In this document: one piece after another, positions 7,893-17,966 of the stretch
Layout: each line of letters starts with the position of its first letter
How positions within the stretch are numbered: the first letter of the stretch is position 1
Source: an uncultured Bacteroidaceae bacterium
Lineage (GTDB): Bacteria; Bacteroidota; Bacteroidia; Bacteroidales; Bacteroidaceae
Reading direction: 5' to 3'
DNA length: 64,000 bases
Assembly: GCA_905233465.1 (NCBI GenBank)
Contig: CAJOEI010000003.1
Coordinates: forward strand, 1-64,000
Position numbers and translations under genes: made by a program
The notes under the pieces: model-generated
What the model saw: only the letters and a program-made list of their open reading frames with translations
The model's database searches: none
Told to the model about the DNA's origin: nothing

Positions 7893-9145
7893 CAACATCC
7901 GAATTCATCAGCACGCATAAAACAGACGACGTCCATCGGTTGGCTCTTTCCAAGCCTCCGGCGGGCGTCGACCTGCATTATGCCCTGCAGCAGATTGAAG
8001 GCTGGCAGTTGGCTTGCAGCAAGCTGCCCACATGGGCTGCGACCGACGACATAAAGTATCCGCCACGGATAGCGCTTGAACAATGCTCAAGCGAAGCGAC
8101 GGCTCAATACAAGACACGGTTGCTGGGTGACGCAGCCCCTCCCCCGACCCCTCCCCTGTTAGGGAGGGGAGCCTTCTGCAATGCTTTTGCTGACCTCACG
8201 GGAGGTTTAGGCGTGGATTTCATGGCGCTTGCTCCATGCTTTGGTGTTGCAACGTATGTCGACAGACAGACGATTTTGGTTGATGCGGCGCGTCACAACG
8301 CTTCTCAGCTGTTAGGTGGCGCAACTATGGAACGCCTCAATTTCGTTTGTGCCACAGCAGAAGATTATTTACGTGAAATGGAGCCTGTCGACGTGCTCTA
8401 TTTGGATCCTGCACGGCGCGATGCAACCGGACGTAAGGTGGCTCTCATTGCAGACTGCAGTCCTGATGTAGCTCTACTGCATGATTTGTTGATGCAACGT
8501 TCACGCCGATGCATCATCAAGCTGTCTCCGATGCTTGATATTACGGCTGCCCTGAGCGTTTTGCCAGCAGCCGTTGAGGTGCATGTAGTGAGCGTTGACG
8601 GGGAGTGTAAGGAAGTGATAGTTGTGCTTGACAGGGAGCATCATGATATCGTCATCCACTGTGCAATGATATCAAAGGGGGGAGGTCGGGAGGTGGCTCT
8701 TTTCAGTTTTACACCTGCCGAGGAAGCTGTCTCGTCGCCGTTGCTTGCAGACGGGATAGACGAGTACGTCTACGAACCAGATGCGGCGTTGCTCAAGGCT
8801 GGTGCCTTTCGCAGTGTGGCATTGCGTTATGGCCTGCTCAAGCTGGCAACTGATACACATCTATATACTTCATCTGCACTACTGCCAGAGTTCCCAGGCC
8901 GCTGTTGGCGTGTGGTGGGGCATTGTGGGTTTGGTAAGCGAGAATTGCGCTCCATGCTTGCTGGTGTGCGTTCAGCGGAGATTGGTGTTCGTGGCTTTCC
9001 TGGCAGCGTAGCCAGCCTGAGACGTCAGCTGCACTTGTCTGACGGTCCAGATGCCCATCTCATCGCCACTACACTCGCCGATGGCAGCCATCGCTTGTTA
9101 CGTGTTGAGCTTGTGCAAAAAAGCTCCGCCGCACTGTGTGTATGA
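7889..9145 (+). CDS. SAM-dependent methyltransferase with THUMP-like domain
   Basis: FADLTGGLGVDFMAL SAM site, DVLYLDPARRD motif; contains the in-frame repeat-derived peptide APPPTPPLLGRG. Confidence 0.8.
   Translation: MTTSEFISTHKTDDVHRLALSKPPAGVDLHYALQQIEGWQLACSKLPTWAATDDIKYPPRIALEQCSSEATAQYKTRLLGDAAPPPTPPLLGRGAFCNAFADLTGGLGVDFMALAPCFGVATYVDRQTILVDAARHNASQLLGGATMERLNFVCATAEDYLREMEPVDVLYLDPARRDATGRKVALIADCSPDVALLHDLLMQRSRRCIIKLSPMLDITAALSVLPAAVEVHVVSVDGECKEVIVVLDREHHDIVIHCAMISKGGGREVALFSFTPAEEAVSSPLLADGIDEYVYEPDAALLKAGAFRSVALRYGLLKLATDTHLYTSSALLPEFPGRCWRVVGHCGFGKRELRSMLAGVRSAEIGVRGFPGSVASLRRQLHLSDGPDAHLIATTLADGSHRLLRVELVQKSSAALCV
8137..8170. repeat. GC-rich palindromic repeat copy inside the methyltransferase CDS
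   Basis: cccctcccccgacccctcccctgttagggagggg; shares CCCCTCCCCTGTTAGGGAGGGG with about 580-601 and, inverted, about 36597-36625. Confidence 0.8.
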
Positions 9146-9162
9146 TACACAATGCGGCGGAC
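9117..9162 (-). terminator. Rho-independent terminator for the small-protein module, within the 3' end of the convergent gene
   Basis: Minus strand TCCGCCGCA...TGCGGCGGA stem followed by GCTTTTTT. Confidence 0.6.
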
Positions 9163-9186
9163 TTGATAGTGGTATAGATTGTGTTG

Positions 9187-9411
9187 CTATTCGTCCCAGT
9201 GGAAGTCCCAGAGGTCATTGCCGTCCTGTTGTTCCTTGACACGTGCAGGCAGGTCGGCTCCATCACCATATTCGAAGCCGGCATTGCCGTCAACAGTGAT
9301 ATTGCTTGTGACGAGTATGGAGCTGTACGTTGAAGGTAAGATGACACATGTCATCGGTCGTTTGTATGTTTTCATAATGTTCATGTCGTTCTGCTCTTGG
9401 TCCCTCTTCAT
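9187..9411 (-). CDS. Small MKTY-type protein, 74 aa
   Basis: MKRDQEQNDMNIMKTYKRPMTCV...NDLWDFHWDE; ATGA overlap with the upstream secreted-protein gene. Confidence 0.6.
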   Translation of the reverse strand: MKRDQEQNDMNIMKTYKRPMTCVILPSTYSSILVTSNITVDGNAGFEYGDGADLPARVKEQQDGNDLWDFHWDE

Positions 9412-12400
9412 TTAACTACCATTTTCTTTTTGTTGACGATGTAGATGCCGCGTTGTAATTTGTCATTTACCATTTGTCCGGCGAGGTTATAGCAATTGTC
9501 AGATTGTAAATTGTCAAATTGTCCAATCGTATTGATGCCAGTGGTGGTGTCGTCGAAGTTGAGGACAAATGTATTTACGTTGGCTGCTCCTTCGTTGATA
9601 TGGAAATATGCCCTGAAAGCGTTGACCTTATATCCTTGTGCAGAAGGCCAATGCAGGCGATTGTCAGCAGCGACATACAGGTTGGACTTGTCTCCGCTGG
9701 GTAATGGGGTGGGGGAGTAAGTACCCTGGAAGGAGACAGTGGCGTCAACGCTGGTAACGGCTGTGGCGGGGGCGTCAGATAGTGTTACGTTGGTGAACGA
9801 TGGGTTGACAATGTCGTCGCCAGCAGTCCATTTAATTATGTACGGCACACCGGCTTCAATAGTTGTGGCATCTTTGAAGTTGAGATACAGTGTGTTTCCT
9901 TCGATGCCGGTGGTGTGTCCGTTGTATGTGCCGTTGATGTCGAGTTGCTTGAGTGCTGCTGGTGCGAGCTGCGCCTGGACCTGTTCTGCTGTCATGCTGA
10001 ATGGCAGGCAGATGGTGTTCCAACTGTTGTCCTTGTAGAGTGTGCGGCCTTGCAGAGTGACGTTGGCGAGCACTTGATAGGCATTGTTGATGGTTGTGGC
10101 ATTGTCTGAATTGTCAAGCAGTGTGACGCTGGCGGGTGTGACATCGTTGGAGTACTGATACTTGAAAGTTACAACTACTGGATGGTGGTCGCCGAGCGGC
10201 GTATTGTCGTCATTGGCTCCGCCATTGAGTGCGTTGACATAGCCGTAGGTGTAGTCCTGTTCAATGCGGAAGGTCTGTGGTGTGAGCCGAACGGTGTTAG
10301 CGGCAGTGGGGTTGATGTAGATAATCTTATCCACAATCTCGTACTTGGAGTAGTCTGTTGGGTCGGTGGCATCAGTGAGGTCGCTCATGTCGGTTGTCGG
10401 ATATATGCCTCCCCGATAGAACTCTACCCATACATCACTCATGGTAAGGTTGCTGCTGAGTCGGTTCTTGAAATGCGAGATTATGTCTTCGCGTGTCCAT
10501 CTGCTGTTGGTGTCGCCGATGATGAGTTTTGCACGGCTGAGGTCGCTTGCATTGATGGCATCGCAGAGTTGCTCCCACTGAGCGTGGCGTGACCATGTGG
10601 CATTGGTGTCGCCAGCATCCATGTGAAGTATATATACGTCGATGACAATACCTCCTTGCAGCGTCATGTCGTAGTGGCGGAAGCCCTTCTCTACGTATTG
10701 GTTGCCATCTGTTGATTCTGTGGAGTTCCAGCGTGTCCAACTTTCGTTGGAGGCTCCGAAGCTGTTCTTCCAGATGAGGTTCAGGCCGTCGGTCTCAACG
10801 TGGAGATTTCCTTTTATTAGTTCTCCATAGTCGAGTCCGCCGACGCTAAGTGTCTTTCTAATTGTGCCGCAGGAATAGTTGTCATTGAGATACTCCATGA
10901 GGGATCCGTTGTAGTTGAAGTCTTCGGAGCAACCGATAAAGTCATAGTTTTTTGAAGCGAGGTACTGACTTATCTTGAGCGTGCCTTCGGCTCCAGGCCC
11001 GTCGGGGTTCAGTTCATACTTACCAACAACATAATTGATTTCCTTTGGCAGACCATCAACGTTGAGTGCCACGCATGTGAAGGTGCCTTCCGTGACATTT
11101 CGGTATGGCATTATCACAAGTGTGGCATTATCAGCACTTGTCTTGAAGTATGTGCGGCCTACAGGCAGTGTCATCGTGCGTGTGGGGGTAGAGCCTGTGG
11201 CGGAGGCGCAGGGAACGTTGCCATTGGTTGTGTAGATGAGTTCGTTGAGCGGGCCGATGAGCTGGTATTCGGTGTTGTAGTCCACGTCGTAGTAGTACCA
11301 CTGGCCTGCGATTAGCTTTGTCCCGTTGTTGGGCAGACGCACAGCAACGCCATCGAGATACAGTGAACGGCAGTGCAGCTGCACGTCGTCTAACTTGAAG
11401 AAGGTTTGAGTTTCACCTTCATGACCTCCCACCCACCATCGTCCGGTGCTCTCACACGTAATAGTGAGTTGACCGTCGGTGATGATGGTACCTGACGTGT
11501 TGACGCGGATGCCCGTGCCGTCGCCTTGTCCGTTTTGTGTCACGGTGTTGTTATTGGCGGAAAGTGTTACGGTGCGGCCTTCCCATGCGGCTACAACGCC
11601 TGACACCTCATACTCGCCTGCAGGCAAATCGCTGATGGTCTGGCTGACGCTGAGCGACGGTGCCCACCACTGGTAGGCATTCATCAGATAGCTGCCGTCC
11701 TTGTTCGTCATACCGTAATCACCGCGAACCATGAACTCATTGTTGCTATCTTCTTTACCACTGAGCGTCCATCCTGTATCGTCACCTGTCTCAAATGATG
11801 GGTTCTGCACATGCCATGTTGCATCGCTGTTGCTGATAGTTTGTTGTAGGCTGAGTAGATTGGCACGGCTGATGCGCCACAGCCGATAGTGCCCAGCCTC
11901 GTCACCCGTGGTGTTGCGGCGGTTCAGTGCTATTGGCTCATTGGCCTCCACACGGTTGTTCCACGGACCCATGTAGCCACATGCCCAGTTGTCGGATGAA
12001 ATGGGGTATTTGCCGTTCTCGAAGAGCCAATAGCCGTTCTGGTATGTCGGTTTGAGATAGCACCAGTCGGACATTGTGGGCTCGGTGTATGTGAGTACAT
12101 ACATATATCCCGCGTTGTCGTGTGTCTGGAAGAGGCTTGTATGCAGCACTACGTTGCGCAGACCTATGTACTCATTCTCCTTCTCTATGGTGAAGAAGTT
12201 CGATAGGTCGGTGACAGGGTCACCAGCTTGACGGTAGCGTAGGGCCTTTGTGTCCTCACCAGCCCATCCGGGTTTTGCCTCGTAACGGCCAATACCGACA
12301 AAGAGTTGTGTGTTTTCAGCAGCCGTGATGAGGTAGCACTGTTGCGGGTCGGCAATGATACCGTCTTCGGATGTCACTTCTGTGAACCCTCGAGCTGTAT

Positions 12401-12488
12401 TGACATAGGTCGTATAGTCTGTAGCTAAGGTAGACAATGTGGCGGTCAGTATGGCAAACGAAAGTGTAAATAGATGTAAGATACGCAT
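9408..12488 (-). CDS. Secreted endonuclease/exonuclease/phosphatase-superfamily protein with sorting-like C-terminus
   Basis: Start at MRILHLFTLSFAILTATLSTLA signal peptide. EEP-like motifs VALNVDGLP, HMDAGD, GDTNSRW, DHHPVVV. C-terminus NLAGQMVNDKLQRGIYIVNKKKMVVK. Confidence 0.75.
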   Translation of the reverse strand: MRILHLFTLSFAILTATLSTLATDYTTYVNTARGFTEVTSEDGIIADPQQCYLITAAENTQLFVGIGRYEAKPGWAGEDTKALRYRQAGDPVTDLSNFFTIEKENEYIGLRNVVLHTSLFQTHDNAGYMYVLTYTEPTMSDWCYLKPTYQNGYWLFENGKYPISSDNWACGYMGPWNNRVEANEPIALNRRNTTGDEAGHYRLWRISRANLLSLQQTISNSDATWHVQNPSFETGDDTGWTLSGKEDSNNEFMVRGDYGMTNKDGSYLMNAYQWWAPSLSVSQTISDLPAGEYEVSGVVAAWEGRTVTLSANNNTVTQNGQGDGTGIRVNTSGTIITDGQLTITCESTGRWWVGGHEGETQTFFKLDDVQLHCRSLYLDGVAVRLPNNGTKLIAGQWYYYDVDYNTEYQLIGPLNELIYTTNGNVPCASATGSTPTRTMTLPVGRTYFKTSADNATLVIMPYRNVTEGTFTCVALNVDGLPKEINYVVGKYELNPDGPGAEGTLKISQYLASKNYDFIGCSEDFNYNGSLMEYLNDNYSCGTIRKTLSVGGLDYGELIKGNLHVETDGLNLIWKNSFGASNESWTRWNSTESTDGNQYVEKGFRHYDMTLQGGIVIDVYILHMDAGDTNATWSRHAQWEQLCDAINASDLSRAKLIIGDTNSRWTREDIISHFKNRLSSNLTMSDVWVEFYRGGIYPTTDMSDLTDATDPTDYSKYEIVDKIIYINPTAANTVRLTPQTFRIEQDYTYGYVNALNGGANDDNTPLGDHHPVVVTFKYQYSNDVTPASVTLLDNSDNATTINNAYQVLANVTLQGRTLYKDNSWNTICLPFSMTAEQVQAQLAPAALKQLDINGTYNGHTTGIEGNTLYLNFKDATTIEAGVPYIIKWTAGDDIVNPSFTNVTLSDAPATAVTSVDATVSFQGTYSPTPLPSGDKSNLYVAADNRLHWPSAQGYKVNAFRAYFHINEGAANVNTFVLNFDDTTTGINTIGQFDNLQSDNCYNLAGQMVNDKLQRGIYIVNKKKMVVK

Positions 12489-12520
12489 TGAGAATATTTG
12501 TTTTATCGAGTTTGACGGTG

Positions 12521-12528
12521 CAAAGCTA
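12521..12528 (-). promoter_or_regulatory. Candidate -7 box (TAGCTTTG) for the secreted EEP protein
   Basis: TAnnTTTGCACC 33 nt upstream of start 12488. Confidence 0.5.
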
Positions 12529-12570
12529 CATATTATTTTTGGACTGCACTGCACATAAAGTCTTTTTTTT

Positions 12571-12609
12571 GATAAAAAAGCTGCGCAAGGAACATCATCC
12601 TTGCGCAGC
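12571..12609 (-). terminator. Rho-independent terminator of pnp
   Basis: Minus strand GCTGCGCAAGG-loop-CCTTGCGCAGC followed by TTTTTTATC. Confidence 0.8.
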
Positions 12610-12638
12610 CAATGGTAACTGTATGTTTTGTGTCTTTA

Positions 12639-14882
12639 TCAATTACGGCGTTCGCCGCGGTCGTGGCGTTCTCCACGCTCACTGTGTTCACCGCGTTCGG
12701 GACGATCGCCGCGCTCGCGACGTGGACGGGGCGGACGCTCCACATAGCCTTCGGGCTTGGGCAAAAGGACGCGGCGTGAGAGCTTGAACTTGCCCGTCTT
12801 TGGATCGATGTCCAAGAGTTTAACGGTCATCTTGTCGCCTTCCTTGATGCCTGCTTCCTCGACGGTCTCGAGGCGCTTCCAGTCAATCTCGGAGATGTGC
12901 AGCAGGCCGTCCTTGCCAGGCATGAACTCTACGAAGCAGCCATAAGGCATGATGCTGCGTACAGTACCCTCATAGACTTCGCCGACCTCGGGGATGGCCA
13001 CGATTGCGCGAATCTTGGCCAAGGCTGCATTGATGCTCTCGGCATTTGGACCGCTGACCTGCACCTTGCCCACTCCATCCTCTTCGTCGATGGTGATGGT
13101 TGCACCGGTGTCTTCCTGCATGCCCTGAATAATCTTTCCGCCCGGGCCAATGACAGCACCAATGAACTCCTTCGGGATGATGATCTGCTCGATGCGGGGC
13201 ACGTGGGGCTTAAGTTCTGGACGCGGTTCGGGCATTGTCTCGAGTATCTTGCCGAGGATGTGCTCGCGGGCCTGCTTAGCCTGCATGAGTGCCTTCTCAA
13301 GAATCTCATAGCTGAGGCCGTCGCACTTGATATCCATCTGTGTGGCTGTGAGGCCGTCGCGCGTACCAGTGGTCTTGAAGTCCATGTCGCCGAGGTGGTC
13401 CTCGTCACCGAGAATGTCGGAGAGGACTGCGTACTTGTCTTCACCCGGGTTCTTGATGAGACCCATAGCGATACCGCTGACGGGCTTCTTGATGGGTACA
13501 CCAGCGTCCATCAGGGCGAGGGTGCCAGCGCATACGGTTGCCATTGAGCTGGAACCGTTGCTCTCGAGGATGTCGCTGACAACGCGGACGGTGTAGGGAT
13601 AGTCTGCGGGAATCTGACCCTTCAGGGCGCGCCATGCGAGGTGGCCGTGGCCGATCTCACGACGGCCTACGCCGCGCTGAGCCTTGGCCTCGCCTGTGGA
13701 GAAGGGCGGGAAGTTGTAGTGCAGGAGGAAACGCATGTATGAGCGGTCGAGGACGTCATCCACGAGCTTCTCGTCGAGCTTGGTGCCGAGGGTGACGGTG
13801 CTGAGGCTCTGGGTCTCACCACGTGTGAAGATGGAGCTTCCATGAGGTCCGGGCAGCGGGCTCACCTCGCACCAGATGGGGCGGATGTCGGTGGTGCCGC
13901 GGCCGTCGAGACGGATGCCCTCGTCAAGGATGCAACGGCGCATAGCGTCGCGCTCCACGTCGTGGTAGTAGCGGTCAACGAGCGCGTTCTTCTCCTCGAG
14001 TTCTGCGGCTTCCATGTCAGCATGGGCTGCAGCATAACGTTCCTTGAAATCTTCGCGGATCTTCTCGAATGCCTCAGCGCGGGCGTGCTTCTCCAGGGCC
14101 TGCTTCGTGATGTCGTAGGCGGGCTGGTAGCACTCCTTGTTGACCTGCTCGCGTAGTTCCTCGTCGTTGACTTCGTGGCAGTATTCGCGCTTGACGTCCT
14201 TGCCGAGTTCCTTGCTGAGCTCCTTCTGCAGGCGGCACATGGGCTTAATGGCTTCGTGAGCGACCTTCAGAGCCTGGAGCAGATCCTGCTCGCTGACCTC
14301 TTTCATCTCGCCCTCAACCATCATTATGTTTTCTTCGGTAGCACCGACCATGATATCCATGTCGGCATCCTTCATCTGCTCGAATGTGGGATCAACGATG
14401 TATTCGCCGTTGAGACGAATCACTCGTACCTCAGATATGGGACCATCGAAGGGAATGTCTGAGCAGCTAAGAGCTGCGCTGGCAGCAAAACCGGCCAGCG
14501 CATCAGGCATATCCACGCCGTCGGCACTGTACAGGTTAACATTTACATAGACCTCAGCATGATAGTTGCTGGGGAAGAGGGGACGGAGCGCACGGTCGAC
14601 AAGGCGACAAGTGAGGATTTCGTCATCATTGGCCTTACCTTCGCGCTTCGTGAAGCCACCGGGGAAACGTCCGGCAGCCGAATATTTCTCGCGATACTCT
14701 ACTTGAAGGGGCATGAAATCTGTGCCTGGCACAGCGTCTTTTGCGGCACACACTGTTGCTAACAACATGGTATTACCCATGCGCAGCATCACGGCACCGT
14801 CAGCTTGCTTGGCAAGCTTACCAGTCTCGATGGATATTTCACGACCATCGGGCAGCTGGACTGTCTTTGTGATTACGTTCAT
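12639..14882 (-). CDS. pnp: Polyribonucleotide nucleotidyltransferase
   Basis: Two RNase PH domains, KH ([16 protein letters not shown]), S1 domain, RGER-rich tail. Likely start [10 protein letters not shown] at 14882. Confidence 0.95.
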   Translation of the reverse strand: MNVITKTVQLPDGREISIETGKLAKQADGAVMLRMGNTMLLATVCAAKDAVPGTDFMPLQVEYREKYSAAGRFPGGFTKREGKANDDEILTCRLVDRALRPLFPSNYHAEVYVNVNLYSADGVDMPDALAGFAASAALSCSDIPFDGPISEVRVIRLNGEYIVDPTFEQMKDADMDIMVGATEENIMMVEGEMKEVSEQDLLQALKVAHEAIKPMCRLQKELSKELGKDVKREYCHEVNDEELREQVNKECYQPAYDITKQALEKHARAEAFEKIREDFKERYAAAHADMEAAELEEKNALVDRYYHDVERDAMRRCILDEGIRLDGRGTTDIRPIWCEVSPLPGPHGSSIFTRGETQSLSTVTLGTKLDEKLVDDVLDRSYMRFLLHYNFPPFSTGEAKAQRGVGRREIGHGHLAWRALKGQIPADYPYTVRVVSDILESNGSSSMATVCAGTLALMDAGVPIKKPVSGIAMGLIKNPGEDKYAVLSDILGDEDHLGDMDFKTTGTRDGLTATQMDIKCDGLSYEILEKALMQAKQAREHILGKILETMPEPRPELKPHVPRIEQIIIPKEFIGAVIGPGGKIIQGMQEDTGATITIDEEDGVGKVQVSGPNAESINAALAKIRAIVAIPEVGEVYEGTVRSIMPYGCFVEFMPGKDGLLHISEIDWKRLETVEEAGIKEGDKMTVKLLDIDPKTGKFKLSRRVLLPKPEGYVERPPRPRRERGDRPERGEHSERGERHDRGERRN

Positions 14883-15070
14883 CTTACGATTCAAAAATAA
14901 AATTGCGTCAAAAAAAGTATACTTTCGTCTCAAATCAAGCATTGCAAATGCAATGCAATGTCAAAAACGGCGTAAAGGTACGCAATTCCATGCTACTTCA
15001 ACACAGAATGTCAGAACCTTTAGGTTTTTTTAACTGACATATAGCTATCACAGCCAGAACTCCTTAGGCG

Positions 15071-15976
15071 TTAGTGTTCTATTTTACTACTCATCAGTTG
15101 TTCAACCCTGTCTCGGCAGAGCTCCATGAGCCATTTGGGTGTAGATGTAGCTCCGCAGATGCCAATTGAGAGATTGTCGATTGCAATGTCGGAGTTAATA
15201 ACAAGATGCTCTGGCTTTATTTCTGCCGGAGTATCAATCATATATGATTGTTGATTGGCGCGCTGGCATTCGCCGAAGAGCACACGGCCGTTGCTGCTCT
15301 TGTGTCCACAGACAAAAAAGACCACATCATGTCGTGCAGCGAAGTCGCGAATATGCGGCATGCGATTGGCCACTTGCCGGCAGATGGTGTCGGCATATGT
15401 GAAATTTGCAGTATCAGTGATGTGTTCTCGTATGTATTCCACCACTTGACGGAAACCTTCGAGCGATTTTGTGGTTTGGGAGTAAAGTGCAATGTCTCGC
15501 GAGAAGTCCAGCTTCGCTGCTTCTTCCACATGTTCAATGACAATGGCTGTGCCGTTGGTCTGGCCTTCCAATCCCAAAACCTCGGCATGTCCCCTTTTGC
15601 CATATATGACAATCTGGCGTTTGTGCTGTGGGTCGCTGTCGTATTCGCGCTTGATGCGCTCCTGCAAATGCAGTACGACAGGGCATGTCGCATCTATAAT
15701 ATTAATATTGTTTGCGCGCGCGCACGCGTAAGTAGATGGCGGCTCGCCGTGAGCGCGCAGCAAAACATTAGCATCATGCAGCATCCTGAATTGCTTGTGG
15801 TCGATAGTGCGCAGCCCCATGTGCTCCAGACGTTCTACTTCCCGACCATTGTGCACGATGTCGCCGAGACAGTATAGTTCGTGGCCACGTGCCAGCTCCT
15901 CTTCGGCTTTGCCTATGGCACGTGTCACGCCGAAACAAAAGCCCGAACCAGTGTCAATCTCGATGGTCATGGTCAC
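15071..15976 (-). CDS. ispH: 4-hydroxy-3-methylbut-2-enyl diphosphate reductase
   Basis: GFCFGVTRAI, RAHGEPPSTY, DATCPVV, GICGATSTPKWLM. Confidence 0.95.
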   Translation of the reverse strand: MTMTIEIDTGSGFCFGVTRAIGKAEEELARGHELYCLGDIVHNGREVERLEHMGLRTIDHKQFRMLHDANVLLRAHGEPPSTYACARANNINIIDATCPVVLHLQERIKREYDSDPQHKRQIVIYGKRGHAEVLGLEGQTNGTAIVIEHVEEAAKLDFSRDIALYSQTTKSLEGFRQVVEYIREHITDTANFTYADTICRQVANRMPHIRDFAARHDVVFFVCGHKSSNGRVLFGECQRANQQSYMIDTPAEIKPEHLVINSDIAIDNLSIGICGATSTPKWLMELCRDRVEQLMSSKIEH

Positions 15977-16015
15977 TTAATAGCGAACAATCGTCATATT
16001 GTAATAACGATTCCG

Positions 16016-16705
16016 TTAGTCTGTTAATCTATGGAACTGCTCAATGAGCCATTGTTTCTGTTCTTCAATGGTGAGATGGCTATTATCCAACACCAGCGCA
16101 TCTTCAGCTTGGCGTAATGGCGCTACGGCACGTGTTGAGTCGATGTGGTCGCGCTCACGCAGGTTCTGCAAGACTGCATCGAAATCGGCGGGTTCACCCT
16201 TTGCCACAAGTTCATCGTAACGGCGCTGGGCTCGCACTTCGTCTGAGGCAGTGACAAAGACCTTCATTTCGGCATGTGGGAAAACAGCAGTGCCGATGTC
16301 GCGTCCGTCCATCACTATTCCGCCTTCGATGCCCATTTGCTGTTGTTGTTGTGTCATTGCCTTGCGTACAAATGGTATGGCAGCCACAGGGCTGACATGA
16401 CTACTAACCTCCATCGTACGGATATCACGTTCCACATTTATGCCATTGAGATATGTTTCGGGTCGTCCGGTCTCTGGATTCAGCTGGAATGAGACATGTA
16501 TCTGTGGCATCAAGGGCTCCAGCGTCTTAGTATCGATACTGCCGTCTGCAAGTACGAGGTTGTGTTGCATGCAGAACAATGTGCATGCACGATACATGGC
16601 ACCGCTGTCAATATATATGTAACCTATCTCGCGAGCTAAATCCTTGGCCATAGTGCTTTTGCCGCAAGAGCTATGTCCATCAATGGCAATGGTAATCTTT
16701 TTCAT
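16016..16705 (-). CDS. cmk: Cytidylate kinase
   Basis: [41 protein letters not shown]. Confidence 0.95.
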   Translation of the reverse strand: MKKITIAIDGHSSCGKSTMAKDLAREIGYIYIDSGAMYRACTLFCMQHNLVLADGSIDTKTLEPLMPQIHVSFQLNPETGRPETYLNGINVERDIRTMEVSSHVSPVAAIPFVRKAMTQQQQQMGIEGGIVMDGRDIGTAVFPHAEMKVFVTASDEVRAQRRYDELVAKGEPADFDAVLQNLRERDHIDSTRAVAPLRQAEDALVLDNSHLTIEEQKQWLIEQFHRLTD

Positions 16706-16751
16706 TATAGCGTTGCAGATTAGTAGTTAATAATGATGTTGTTAAAGGTGA

Positions 16752-17738
16752 CTATAGTGTGTACTGTGCATTGAAAAGGAAACTCGGAGCTGAGACATGA
16801 TACTTGGCGTATGCCACATCCAACTTGAACCGTTTAAGTTTCACTCCGGCACCGAAGCACAGCCCCGCTCCATGACTGCTACCGGCAGCCTTCATCTCGT
16901 ATGCTCTACGGAAGTTGAAGCCAGCAGAGATGTATAGTTGTTCTATGGGCAGGATGTCCAATCCTATGGCAAAGTGATTTGTCAGCTTGCGGCCAAAGCC
17001 CACTGTGCCCTTGCTGCTATAGAAGTCGGAGTCGCGCCAGCGTGTAAGGTCTGTAAGTGTCATAGTGAACTGAAGCGGAGCACTTTCAAGACGCTTGGTG
17101 ATGCCTGCCCGCAGGTCAAATGGCAGCCGCTCATGGTGGTCGCCAAAGCGATGCACCTGGCCGCCGAGATTGGCCGCCACCAATGAAACAGACAGGTCGC
17201 GTTGTTCGTTGTAGGCATTCAGGCCGAGGTCCACGGCTAATGCTACTGAGCTAAATTCGCCATAGTGGGAATATATGAACTTACCTGTGGCACCTCCCGC
17301 CAAATACTCTGTCAGTGTATAGGAATATCCGCCTGAGATGGCCATGTCTAAGGCTGAGAAGTCACCCATCTCAATGCCTTCTACGGTGGTCTCACGCAGT
17401 GTGCCATAGCCCACAAACTGCACGCCGACACCCCAAGTGCCCCGTTCACCCGAAGCCATCACCCACGATGCTGAGCCAGACTTACAGCCACGCATATATG
17501 TCAGGAAACTGAGGTTGAGGCTGCGGTCGCTTACGTTGGACATCAAGGCCGGGTTCTGCATCAGCAGTGAGGCATCGTCATCAGTAAGAGAGACATTCTG
17601 CCCGCCCAGCGCCATCCCGTGTGCAGATGTTGGCAACTCCAGGAAATTAAATACCGACGTACTCTGCGTCTGTCCGCGTCCTGCAAGAGTCGCTGACAGA
17701 AGAAAGACAGTGTAGAGTATCGTGCGTTTGATGTTCAT
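16752..17738 (-). CDS. porQ: Type IX secretion system protein PorQ
   Basis: FNFLELPTSAHGMALGGQNVSLTDDDASLLMQNPAL; linked to cmk and ispH. Start set at MNIKRTIL, downstream of a -7 box. Confidence 0.88.
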   Translation of the reverse strand: MNIKRTILYTVFLLSATLAGRGQTQSTSVFNFLELPTSAHGMALGGQNVSLTDDDASLLMQNPALMSNVSDRSLNLSFLTYMRGCKSGSASWVMASGERGTWGVGVQFVGYGTLRETTVEGIEMGDFSALDMAISGGYSYTLTEYLAGGATGKFIYSHYGEFSSVALAVDLGLNAYNEQRDLSVSLVAANLGGQVHRFGDHHERLPFDLRAGITKRLESAPLQFTMTLTDLTRWRDSDFYSSKGTVGFGRKLTNHFAIGLDILPIEQLYISAGFNFRRAYEMKAAGSSHGAGLCFGAGVKLKRFKLDVAYAKYHVSAPSFLFNAQYTL

Positions 17739-17753
17739 TGTCGTAATTGCGTG

Positions 17754-17761
17754 CAAAGATA
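17754..17761 (-). promoter_or_regulatory. Candidate -7 box (TATCTTTG) for porQ
   Basis: TAnnTTTGC 16 nt upstream of 17738. Confidence 0.5.
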
Positions 17762-17888
17762 CATAATAATTCATTATATTAACGAACGAAAAGGGCGTTT
17801 TGAGGTGTAGGATGTGCTTTTTTTGAAAAAAAACAACGTATTCTTAAAAAAAAAGTCGCAAAGAAATCGTGTTATCGAAAATTTGTGC

Positions 17889-17896
17889 TACTTTTG
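17889..17896 (+). promoter_or_regulatory. Candidate -7 box (TACTTTTG) for tonB
   Basis: TAnnTTTG consensus about 70 nt upstream of ATG 17967. Confidence 0.5.
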
Positions 17897-17966
17897 TCGC
17901 GTTAAGGCGCAAAAAATGCGCCTATAGCACTTATTTTAGCATTAAAGATAAAACAAAAATAACACT

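Noticed and set aside
15710-15730. GCGCGCGCGCACGCG tract as potential Z-DNA regulator
   Set aside because: Lies within the conserved ispH coding sequence and is explained by Arg/Ala codons.
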